In this document: one piece after another, positions 1 through 5,066 of the stretch
Layout of the letters: each line of letters opens with the position of its first letter
Position numbering within the stretch: the stretch's first letter is position 1
NCBI GenBank assembly: GCA_002413325.1
Contig: DHWT01000029.1
Coordinates: forward strand, 1-5,066
DNA length: 5,066 nucleotides
Direction: 5' to 3'
Source of the DNA: Chitinophagaceae bacterium UBA5175
GTDB lineage: Bacteria; Bacteroidota; Bacteroidia; Chitinophagales; Chitinophagaceae
The notes under the pieces: generated by a model
Database searches by the model: none
The model's input: the letters and a program-made list of their open reading frames with translations, nothing else
What the model was told of the DNA's origin: nothing
Program-made: the position numbers and the translations under genes

Positions 1-38
1 TTTACCTGTCTCTGTAAGAACTTCCGGTTAGGTAATAG

Positions 39-473
39 AATGTTCATTTTATAAAGGGTGGTTTCTACTCTGTTACACCGGATACTTCGGCCAGCGGGGC
101 TGGCGGTGTTCCGGTTTCAGGTTTATGGACAGGTCCCCAGGCTACGGACATTCCGGACATTATTTCGTTGGTACCTTCCGGTTATTATCCGGGAGCTCCT
201 TATAACACCACGGCCGTTAATGCTTTAGCCGGGCAGAATAATCCAATGTTTAAAAACTTTCCTCTGCCGGAAGCAGCAACACCTTCTTCGATCGCTTATG
301 CGTCAGGTTTTGATTTTCACCTGCAAAGTGGTTCGCCGGCCATTGGTAAAGGTTATACTTCTTTTGCGGCCATAGCTTCCGTTCCCCTGGGCGGTGTTTA
401 TGGAGCCAATATTACACAACCGGGCAGTGATATTGGCGCTTATCAAAGCGATGGTTCCGGAAACCAGCATTAA
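39..473 (+). pseudogene. C-terminal part of a secreted right-handed beta-helix protein, N-terminal side interrupted
   Basis: This reading frame is open from base 39 to the TAA at 471-473 (144 codons). Its end carries the typical close of Bacteroidota parallel beta-helix ('choice-of-anchor Q'-like) surface proteins: 'FHLQSGSPAIGKG' followed by 'GSDIGAYQ'. Such proteins are exported and often bind or cleave polysaccharide, but no catalytic residue can be named here. The frame has no ATG or GTG start; the only candidate is a TTG at 168, which would begin in mid-fold and is not convincing. Upstream in the same frame are stops at 15-17, 33-35 and 36-38. Frame 1 is open over bases 1-51 and includes 'NFRLGN' just before the break, so one missing base near 33-41 would join the two parts. 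It is therefore either a frameshifted gene, a decayed fragment, or a sequencing error in a gene that begins left of the window. The protein family is fairly secure; the cause of the break is not. Confidence 0.6.
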
Positions 474-496
474 TATATCAAAAGACTTTCATTCGT

Positions 497-534
497 GCAT
501 CACCCGCAATTCAGCAAGCGGGTGATGCTTTTTT
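497..534 (+). terminator. Rho-independent terminator of the beta-helix gene
   Basis: A perfect 11-bp stem (GCATCACCCGC at 497-507 with its complement at 518-528) encloses a 10-nt loop and is followed directly by six T residues at 529-534. It begins 24 bases after the stop codon of the beta-helix frame. The T run lies only on the plus-strand side, so it ends rightward transcription. Its intactness suggests the beta-helix gene is, or was until recently, a transcribed gene. Confidence 0.9.
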
Positions 535-674
535 AATTTATATCCGGAGAACTGCCGGCATGGATGGTCATGCAATGTGGGATTATGGAAATTCCGGCAT
601 TATGAGGAAGCGTTTCGGCGGAGTTTTTCAACTTAAGCAGTTTTTGTCTTAAGCCGGGTCAAATATTTTCAGGT

Positions 675-720
675 AAAAAGCCGGGAGGGCAATAATTACT
701 TCCATTTCACCTTCCTCCCG
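675..720 (-). terminator. Possible terminator overlapping the end of the outer-membrane protein gene
   Basis: On the minus strand a 7-bp perfect stem (CGGGAGG, bases 720-714, with CCTCCCG, 688-682) encloses a 25-nt loop and is followed by GC and five T residues (679-675). The left arm lies inside the last codons of the 264-aa gene, and the stop codon (698-696) sits in the loop. The long loop makes it weaker than a textbook terminator, but the position and the T run fit. Confidence 0.4.
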
Positions 721-1490
721 ATGATGATTTTTACCAAAAACGGATCGGTTGCCGGGGTGAGTCCGAAACCAGCACCGATATTGAGTTCCCATTTCTCGTT
801 ATTCTGTAGGTCATAAGCCAGGAACAAAGCGTGGTTTTGCTCTGGCCCCGGGTCTAACTGATTCACGGCTCCCATATCACCATAATATTCGACTCCCAGT
901 GCAGCATTTTTAAAAACGTTATAGGATAGTTTTACATTGGGTTCAAAGGTGGGTACCGCATTATTGTACTCGCTCTTCAGGGAGATGCCAAAAGTCGGAT
1001 TAATGCATGCATAAAAATTCCCCCATTGCTTATCTATAATGGGCCTGATTTCCATGTCCCAGGTATCATTAGCATAATCCGGTTTCTGATAGCCGATCTC
1101 CACGGACAGACTCAGGCCGAAAGGCAGGCCCCAATCCGCCGGAGCCATGACCCGGGGCCGGATATGGGCTCCCACCACCTGGTACCCGTATCCTGGCGTA
1201 TAATTTGTAAAAAGATAAACGCCCGTCTCAAAAACGGGTGTGATGCCTGTAGTGATTTCCAGCGTTTCATGCAGTGAATGATTGGAAGGGATTACCCCAT
1301 CAACGGTCTGTGTACTACCGCTGAAAGTATAATTGCTGTGCAGTTCAAACATCGAAGAACCTGCTGGCTGGGTCGGGGAGGCATATACCTGAATTTCGTA
1401 GTTATTCTGGGCCCCGGCGGTACCTATGTAAAAAATGAGAAAATAGAGGGCAGCAATTTTTAGTTTATTCCCATTAGTCAATTGAAACAT
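696..1490 (-). CDS. Outer-membrane beta-barrel protein of unknown function, 264 aa
   Basis: The protein starts with a clear signal peptide: a basic start, a hydrophobic core (about residues 10-23) and a likely cut after 'GTAGA' at residue 27, leaving a mature N-terminus 'QNNYEIQVY'. The rest is made of alternating amphipathic strands rich in aromatic and glycine residues ('GVYLFTNYTPGYGYQ', 'FGLSLSVEIGYQKP', 'AALGVEYYGDMG'), as expected for a barrel of roughly 10-12 strands. I recognise the general pattern 'YEIQVY.S...P.GSSM.ELHSN.TF' and 'LHETLEITTG' from a conserved hypothetical barrel family found in Bacteroidota and Proteobacteria; no transport substrate is established by anything visible here. 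The ATG at 1488-1490 is the only start that gives the signal peptide; no Shine-Dalgarno sequence precedes it. It follows the LytTR regulator gene after 141 bases, so it may be read through from that operon, be controlled by the regulator, or have its own promoter. Confidence 0.8.
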   Translation of the reverse strand: MFQLTNGNKLKIAALYFLIFYIGTAGAQNNYEIQVYASPTQPAGSSMFELHSNYTFSGSTQTVDGVIPSNHSLHETLEITTGITPVFETGVYLFTNYTPGYGYQVVGAHIRPRVMAPADWGLPFGLSLSVEIGYQKPDYANDTWDMEIRPIIDKQWGNFYACINPTFGISLKSEYNNAVPTFEPNVKLSYNVFKNAALGVEYYGDMGAVNQLDPGPEQNHALFLAYDLQNNEKWELNIGAGFGLTPATDPFLVKIIIGRKVKWK

Positions 1491-1531
1491 CTACATTTTG
1501 TTGTTCTGGTGATTCATTCTGTCCTGTGGCA

Positions 1532-1539
1532 TAAATGTA
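1532..1539 (-). promoter_or_regulatory. Weak candidate -7 box for the outer-membrane barrel gene
   Basis: On the minus strand this reads TACATTTA, one base away from the Bacteroidota -7 consensus TAnnTTTG (A in place of the final G). It would place the transcript start about 35 bases before the ATG at 1490. No convincing TTTG-type -33 box is seen at the expected spacing, so this is only a candidate in the 141-bp gap between the regulator gene and the barrel gene. Nothing else was recognised in that gap. Confidence 0.2.
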
Positions 1540-1631
1540 AGGATTTGGTGTTTTAACATCATATTATTTATCCCGAATAGGAAACAGATAACATTTTTCT
1601 CCAGAGGTATAAATAAAATTTGAAATAACTT

Positions 1632-2345
1632 TCAGGAATTATTCCGGATCAGTTTGTCAATTTCCGCCCGGTACGTTTCCCCTATCGGCAGTTCTAAATC
1701 TTTAATGAAAACGCTGTTTTTCCGGATGGCAGTTATACTTTCCAGGGATAAAATATAGGATTTGTGAATCCGGATGAATTTGTTTTGCGGAAGTTCGGGT
1801 TCAATGGATTTTAAACTGGCCCGCACAATCAAGGGTTTGGCGGTTGACTTCAAATGAATTTTCAAATAATCCCTTAAGCCTTCAATCCAGATGATATCGT
1901 TAAACATCAGCTTTACCTGGCTATAATCCACGTTGACAAAAATAAATTCATTGGTTGGAACATTTTTATTCTGTTGTTTCAGCATCCTGAATTCATGCAT
2001 TTCCTTTGCCCGGTTACAGGCCTTGATAAATCTTTCCAGGGCAACGGGTTTAACCAGGTAATCCACAACGGCCAGGTCATAACTCTCCAGGGCATACTGT
2101 TTATAAGCGGTAATGAAAATGACCAGGGGCTTATTCTGCAGGGTGCTGATAAACTGCAGGCCCGATAATCCCGGCATTTGAATATCAATAAAAATCAGGT
2201 CAATTTTATGTTCCTGCAGAACCCTGATGGCTTCGAATGCATCCGGACAGGCAGCCACCAGGTTCAGGTAGGGAACCCTGCTGATATTGTCCTGCAACAA
2301 TTTCAGGGCCAGGGGTTCATCATCTACGGCAATACAGTTCATCAT
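1632..2345 (-). CDS. LytTR-family response regulator, 237 aa
   Basis: This is a cytoplasmic transcription regulator controlled by phosphorylation. The receiver domain covers about residues 2-118 and has all the expected key residues: acidic pair D8/D9 ('AVDDEP'), phosphate-accepting D54 ('FIDIQMPG'), T79 and K99 ('YLVKP'). A LytTR DNA-binding domain covers about residues 132-235, with typical elements 'IIWIEGLRDYLKIHL', 'FIRIHKSYIL' and 'LPIGETYR'. The length is normal for the family. It lies directly behind the histidine kinase gene: its ATG (2345-2343) overlaps the kinase stop TGA in an ATGA arrangement, which indicates translational coupling. A second ATG follows immediately (2342-2340) and would give a TGATG junction; most relatives carry only one Met before the '.CIA.DDEP' start, so either is possible. 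Its DNA targets are unknown; the neighbouring barrel gene and the operon's own promoter are natural candidates (inference). Confidence 0.95.
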   Translation of the reverse strand: MMNCIAVDDEPLALKLLQDNISRVPYLNLVAACPDAFEAIRVLQEHKIDLIFIDIQMPGLSGLQFISTLQNKPLVIFITAYKQYALESYDLAVVDYLVKPVALERFIKACNRAKEMHEFRMLKQQNKNVPTNEFIFVNVDYSQVKLMFNDIIWIEGLRDYLKIHLKSTAKPLIVRASLKSIEPELPQNKFIRIHKSYILSLESITAIRKNSVFIKDLELPIGETYRAEIDKLIRNNS

Positions 2346-3370
2346 GTTGCAAGTATTAATTGTAATGAAACAATAAACCAGCCCTGCTGCTTAATCATCT
2401 TAAGCGTATGTTTTTTTTCATACAATAATTCCAGTCTCCTTTTCACATTGGCAAGGCCGATACCTGAGGTTTTGTCTTTCGCAGTATCCGTTCCGACATA
2501 TTTATTTTTTACCTCAAATTCAAGCCGGTTATTTTCAACTTTCAGATATATATGAATTTCGGGATCTTTAAGAAGTCCGTTGCCATGTTTAAATGCATTT
2601 TCAACAAACGGAATTAATAACATCGGTTCAATAGTCAGCCATTCTTCTTTTACGTCCAGGTGAACCTGCAAATTCAATTTGGTGCTATATCGCATTTGCT
2701 GCAGGTCGATATAGCTCTGGAGATATTCCGCTTCATTTTTAAGCAGTACCTTTTCTTCATCTGTCTCATACAGCATATACTGTAACAGGGATGATAATTT
2801 TATGACGGTTGGCTCCAGATCCTCACTTTTCATTCTGACCATCGCCACAATATTATTCAGCACATTGAAAAGGAAATGAGGGCTGATCTGGGATCTTAAA
2901 AAAGACAGTTCCGCTTTCAGGTTTTCTTTTTGCTTTTCGCTTGCGACTGCATCCGCTTCTATTTTATCGAGGAAAATCTTATAGGTGGCACTCACCGTAA
3001 CGGTAAATAAAAAAGGGACGAGGTTGTGGGCAGACGACCGTAAAAAATTAAATGGATGCCCGGGTACCAGGGGGGCAAACAAGGCCCCGTGTAACCCCAT
3101 GATCAGAAAAAAAAGGGAGACAAGTGAAATGGTGTATATAAAATATTTTTTCCCGTAAAATAAAAGAGGAATCAGGAATTCTGCATTCAGGTAAAATAAA
3201 CCCATCCAGAGAAAAACGGTGGCTGTATTCAGGTTACGAAATGCAATTTCTTCAGCATTTTTCGGATTTTCGCCTGTAAATATATAGGGTAAGAGAAATA
3301 TGATTGCCCATATCACAAGATGGATTAGTAGTTTTGAACTTTTATTTCTCAGATTCCTTCCTATATTCAT
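2342..3370 (-). CDS. LytS/YehU-type sensor histidine kinase (His_kinase PF06580), 342 aa
   Basis: This inner-membrane sensor kinase should phosphorylate the LytTR regulator encoded next to it. Four hydrophobic segments lie at about residues 14-31, 50-72, 76-93 and 115-134, with only short loops between them, so there is no large extracellular sensor domain. A short helical, likely coiled-coil linker follows (135-160). The histidine box 'LRSQISPHFLFNVLNN' places the phospho-accepting residue at H165. The ATP-binding domain shows the N-box 'LLIPFVENAFKHG' (N258) and the G-box 'SGIGLANVKRRL' (302-313), and is complete. The signal is not evident from sequence. The gene begins 62 bases after the receptor remnant, and no TAnnTTTG box is visible in that gap, which suggests transcription from further upstream. 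Its stop codon overlaps the regulator start. Confidence 0.95.
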   Translation of the reverse strand: MNIGRNLRNKSSKLLIHLVIWAIIFLLPYIFTGENPKNAEEIAFRNLNTATVFLWMGLFYLNAEFLIPLLFYGKKYFIYTISLVSLFFLIMGLHGALFAPLVPGHPFNFLRSSAHNLVPFLFTVTVSATYKIFLDKIEADAVASEKQKENLKAELSFLRSQISPHFLFNVLNNIVAMVRMKSEDLEPTVIKLSSLLQYMLYETDEEKVLLKNEAEYLQSYIDLQQMRYSTKLNLQVHLDVKEEWLTIEPMLLIPFVENAFKHGNGLLKDPEIHIYLKVENNRLEFEVKNKYVGTDTAKDKTSGIGLANVKRRLELLYEKKHTLKMIKQQGWFIVSLQLILAT

Positions 3371-3432
3371 GGCTTCAGGTTAAAGTAGTTTTTACGCAGG
3401 CAGAAACATGTTGAGTTTATTTTAACCGTACA

Positions 3433-3912
3433 CTAATTCAGTTTTACCCTTTCTTGTTCATCCGTGGGTTTTGCAGACGCCGGTTTTGGTCTCGCTGACA
3501 TACCAAATCTATATACAAATGCGATATTAAATACTCGGGTATCCCTTTTGAAAGGCAGGGTGGATTGTATATCCTTGAAATTCCGGATCTCCCATTTAAT
3601 GGTGCCCAGGTTAAAACGGGGAGAATCAGGTGTTACTGCGAATCTGGCTGAACTGGAAGGCATAAAATTGACGGTATTTACCGTAACATAATAATGTCCG
3701 TAGGGGATGGTGGAGAAAGAAAATATTCCCTGTTTCTCTGAAAAGGCTATTTTAAGAAGTGTAGAATCAGGGGATTTAAATAAGCCAATATTGGCTGACT
3801 CAACAGGGGCGTTTTTTGCATCGGCTATCTTGATGGTTATCTCTGCGGATGCCTTGGAATATCCAATCCGGGTGAAAAGGATCAGGAGCAGCGCAATAAT
3901 TGGAGTTTTCAT
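3433..3912 (-). pseudogene. Internally deleted outer-membrane receptor (OMP_b-brl_3 type): signal peptide, N-terminal domain and C-terminal tail only, 159 aa
   Basis: The frame is intact from ATG (3912) to TAG (3435-3433), but the protein looks like the two ends of a much larger one. Residues 1-23 form a signal peptide ending 'SKASA'. Residues 24-105 resemble the carboxypeptidase-regulatory-like domain at the front of Bacteroidota TonB-dependent/OMP_b-brl_3 receptors ('NAPVESANIGLFKSPDSTLLK', 'FSFSTIPYGHYYVTV'). Residues 123-159 ('RDTRVFNIAFVYRFG' and then a polar tail with 'DEQERVKLN') resemble the last barrel strand and C-terminal tail of the same family. Full-length members have roughly 800 residues, so the plug and almost the whole barrel are missing. 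The joint should lie around bases 3547-3597. The product cannot be a working receptor; it may be a small periplasmic or secreted protein, or a relic. It lies 62 bases upstream of the kinase gene on the same strand. The ends are recognised by eye, not by alignment. Confidence 0.65.
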
Positions 3913-3934
3913 ACCCTATTCTATATATGCGACA

Positions 3935-3942
3935 CAAACTTA
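3935..3942 (-). promoter_or_regulatory. Bacteroidota -7 promoter box upstream of the receptor remnant and two-component genes
   Basis: On the minus strand this reads TAAGTTTG, a perfect match to the Bacteroidota sigma-ABfr -7 consensus TAnnTTTG. It ends 22 bases before the ATG at 3912, so transcription would begin about 15 bases before the start codon. The -33 region has no clear TTTG, which is common in this phylum. With no comparable box before the kinase gene, this is the best candidate for driving remnant, kinase and regulator together. Confidence 0.5.
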
Positions 3943-4133
3943 TGATCCTCTCCGGGGATATTTCAGGGAATGAGGTGTACCCTGAAAATGTTGCTGCGAA
4001 TTCCGTAAATAAAATCAATTGCACCCGGACCAATTCATCCGGGGCCGGTTACCAGGTGCCTTACCAGGGGTTTAGCAGTGAAATATTTTTAAAGACCGGT
4101 TGAGGCCTTCGGTGTAACCTTTATTATTGGAGT

Positions 4134-4166
4134 AAATCAGGCATGCGCAGTTGGCCTGATTTTTTT
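4134..4166 (+). terminator. Rho-independent terminator oriented rightward, without a clear gene before it
   Basis: A perfect 9-bp stem (AAATCAGGC at 4134-4142 with GCCTGATTT at 4154-4162) encloses an 11-nt loop, and the T run extends to 4166. The long T run is on the plus-strand side; on the minus strand only three T residues follow, within the arm. It would end rightward transcription across the gene-poor stretch, or act weakly as a stop for the efflux operon arriving from the right. Confidence 0.7.
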
Positions 4167-4177
4167 AAACAGGAAGG

Positions 4178-4216
4178 CCCTGACGATCACTGTACATGCG
4201 TTGATGATCGTCAGGG
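4178..4216. repeat. Perfect 12-bp inverted repeat downstream of the efflux operon
   Basis: CCCTGACGATCA (4178-4189) pairs perfectly with TGATCGTCAGGG (4205-4216) around a 15-nt loop. No T run follows on either strand. It starts 73 bases after the stop codon of the DUF2892 gene in that gene's reading direction, so it would sit in the 3' untranslated region of the efflux operon transcript. It may stabilise the mRNA end, act as a terminator together with the next hairpin, or be a protein-binding site. Confidence 0.75.
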
Positions 4217-4288
4217 GTGCTATGAAATTGCCTGCTATGTCCGGGAGACAGTCAACAGATTCTTAGGGCAGGACCTGCTGGGTTAGTC

Positions 4289-4492
4289 TTATGAACACCC
4301 GCCTTTACCTGTTTCAACTCCGGCTGCGTCTAGTATTTTTTCCAGGGGGCAGAATCTGGTGACGGAAGACTGTAAAAGGTTTACGCCTACAAAAACGCCC
4401 AGCCATAACCAGTAGGGGCTCACAAAATGGGTAAGCAAAATACTGATTAACACCATGGTTCCTGCAACTGCCCTGACGATTCTTTCTCTCAT
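4289..4492 (-). CDS. DUF2892 (YgaP-like transmembrane domain) protein, 67 aa
   Basis: This small inner-membrane protein matches the DUF2892/PF11127 pattern: an N-terminal 'RIVRAVAGTMVL' start, two adjoining hydrophobic helices (about residues 8-23 and 27-43, split by 'VSPYW'), then the signature 'FCPLEKIL' with C48 and a short tail containing a second cysteine (C66). The family occurs alone or fused to rhodanese domains, as in YgaP of E. coli; its own role is not settled. It lies 16 bases after the PII-like gene on the same strand, in the efflux operon. The intergenic bases are A-rich with no Shine-Dalgarno sequence, as is usual in Bacteroidota. Family assignment is strong; a part in metal or sulfur handling is only inferred from its cysteines and neighbours. 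Confidence 0.9.
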   Translation of the reverse strand: MRERIVRAVAGTMVLISILLTHFVSPYWLWLGVFVGVNLLQSSVTRFCPLEKILDAAGVETGKGGCS

Positions 4493-4508
4493 TATTTAAT
4501 TTTTATGA

Positions 4509-4817
4509 TTAATGACTGGATGATTCAACCGGTAATATAAATGCGCGCATCGGAAAGCCGTCCGGCTTGACGGCATTCGCTTTTTCTATTAATTTCATTG
4601 CATTTGCAGCTTTATCATCGGAGGTAAAGCTGAAAAAGAATAAGGAACTCGTTTGTTCTGCTGACCTGGCAAACCAGCTTTCCAGCAGATAATTATGGTC
4701 TTCTGATTTGTGACCGATCATATCCATCACGCTGAATACGGGTATCTGCGCTTCTTCGAAAACCCGGGTGGTTCTTTCCAAATCTTCCAGGACTGTGGTT
4801 ACTATAAACATTTTCAT
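4509..4817 (-). CDS. PII-like small signalling protein of the efflux operon, 102 aa
   Basis: The predicted order beta (2-9), alpha (13-23), beta (26-34), a long polar loop (about 36-56), beta (58-66), alpha (67-81), beta (90-98) is the ferredoxin-like fold of PII-type trimeric proteins, with the flexible loop in the place of the T-loop. The ends 'MFIVTTVLED' and 'FPMRAFILPVE' fit PII-like relatives. The uridylylated tyrosine region and other classical GlnB signatures are not seen, so this is not an ordinary nitrogen regulator. PII-like proteins encoded beside Cus-type RND heavy-metal pumps are known (PII-NG group), and that is the best match in context. The start codon lies only 3 bases after the permease stop, so the two are surely co-transcribed. 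It may sense a nucleotide or metal and adjust the pump (inference). A different ferredoxin-like family such as DUF3240 or CutA remains possible. Confidence 0.65.
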   Translation of the reverse strand: MKMFIVTTVLEDLERTTRVFEEAQIPVFSVMDMIGHKSEDHNYLLESWFARSAEQTSSLFFFSFTSDDKAANAMKLIEKANAVKPDGFPMRAFILPVESSSH

Positions 4818-4820
4818 AAT

Positions 4821-5066
4821 CTATGATTTTGATTCAGGATATTTTTTACGCATCATTCTATAATACAACAAGGGAACGACCAATAAAGTCAGGAAGGTGG
4901 ATGTAATGGTTCCTCCCATCAGGGAAATGGCCAGTCCCTGGAAAATCGGATCAAATAATATGACAACCGCACCCAAGGCTACAGCACCCGCCGTTAACAG
5001 GATGGGCGTAGTCCGGACGGCACCCGCCTCAATAATGGATTGCTTCAGCGGAATACCCTCTTTCAA
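4821..5066 (-). CDS. RND-family efflux permease, C-terminal end (runs off the right edge)
   Basis: These 81 residues are the end of an inner-membrane proton-driven RND pump of the AcrB/CusA class, normally about 1000-1050 residues. The signature 'EAGAVRTTPILLTAGAVALG' lies between transmembrane helices 10 and 11; then come helix 11 (about residues 22-38), 'DPIFQGLAISLMGGTITST' and the last helix ('FLTLLVVPLLYY', 58-69), followed by a short basic tail. The first codon in the window is an internal TTG (Leu), not a start; the gene continues beyond 5066. Its stop codon is 3 bases from the PII-like gene, making it the upstream member of a three-gene operon. The substrate cannot be told from this part; heavy metals are suggested only by the neighbours. 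Confidence 0.92.
   Translation of the reverse strand: MKEGIPLKQSIIEAGAVRTTPILLTAGAVALGAVVILFDPIFQGLAISLMGGTITSTFLTLLVVPLLYYRMMRKKYPESKS

Larger units (their letters stand above)
3913..4288. other. 376-bp gene-poor stretch with hairpins
   Basis: No convincing gene lies here. It holds the promoter box at 3935-3942, a small stem at 4024-4043 (CCCGGA/TCCGGG, 8-nt loop), a short direct repeat (TTACCAGG at 4049-4056 and 4061-4068), a strong plus-strand terminator at 4134-4166 and a perfect 12-bp inverted repeat at 4178-4216. A 58-codon plus-strand frame (ATG 3927 to TGA 4101-4103) ends 30 bases before the terminator, but has no recognisable motif or ribosome binding site and overlaps the opposing promoter. 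Near the right end a GCAGG-A-CCTGC dyad lies at 4268-4278. Confidence 0.6.

Noticed and set aside
168..473. A complete 101-aa gene starting at TTG 168
   Set aside because: The same frame is open upstream to base 39 with matching surface-protein composition, and a TTG start in mid-fold without signal peptide is not credible.
558..573. GCATG/CATGC 5-bp stem in the gap after the beta-helix gene
   Set aside because: A stem of this length is expected by chance; nothing else supports a function.
632..653. CTTAAG repeated as a 6-bp inverted repeat with a 10-nt loop
   Set aside because: Each arm is a palindrome by itself, the stem cannot be extended, and no T run follows, so it is too weak to call.
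1026..1463. Two plus-strand frames opposite the barrel gene
   Set aside because: Both are antisense shadows of a gene with a clear signal peptide and barrel strands.
2178..2555. A 125-aa plus-strand frame opposite the kinase and regulator
   Set aside because: It is antisense to two well-supported genes and its residues show no domain pattern.
3800..4033. A 77-aa minus-strand frame across the start of the receptor remnant
   Set aside because: It overlaps the remnant in another frame, runs through the promoter box, and shows no family motif.
4049..4068. Short direct repeat TTACCAGG, possible tandem binding sites
   Set aside because: Only two 8-bp copies with different flanks and far from a gene start in a suitable orientation; recorded in the gap description only.
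1..5066. CRISPR arrays, tRNA or rRNA genes, insertion-sequence ends
   Set aside because: Both strands were read for them; no repeat-spacer pattern, cloverleaf, transposase motif or terminal inverted repeat pair was seen.

Overview
The window looks like chromosomal DNA of a Bacteroidota bacterium, most likely from the Chitinophagaceae/Sphingobacteriales side of the phylum. The signs are a LytS-type histidine kinase paired with a LytTR response regulator, a fragment of an OMP_b-brl_3-type outer-membrane receptor, a perfect TAnnTTTG promoter box, A-rich leaders without Shine-Dalgarno sequences, and a secreted beta-helix protein with a 'SGSPAI...DIGAY' ending. Family names are recognised from motifs by eye; no database search was run.

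Layout. Positions 1-473 (+) hold the C-terminal part of a right-handed beta-helix protein. Its frame is interrupted near position 33-41, and a strong terminator follows at 497-534. All other genes lie on the minus strand. Read in transcription order (right to left), they are: the end of an RND efflux permease (runs off the right edge), a PII-like small protein and a DUF2892 membrane protein in one tight operon; a gene-poor stretch (3913-4288) with two strong hairpins; a 159-aa secreted protein that looks like an outer-membrane receptor with its whole plug and barrel deleted; a sensor kinase and its LytTR regulator overlapping by 4 bases; and a 264-aa outer-membrane beta-barrel protein.

How they may work together. 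The kinase and regulator form a membrane-to-DNA two-component system. The receptor remnant lies just upstream of it, behind the only perfect Bacteroidota promoter box I found on that side, so the deletion may have left a short secreted protein while keeping transcription of the two-component pair. The RND permease, PII-like protein and DUF2892 protein form an efflux cassette. PII-like proteins of this kind are known next to heavy-metal RND pumps, but the substrate cannot be read from the permease end seen here.

Most of the window is ordinary. The parts most worth a second look are the receptor remnant with its retained promoter, the PII-like protein in the efflux operon, and the hairpin-rich gap with a plus-strand terminator that has no clear gene.
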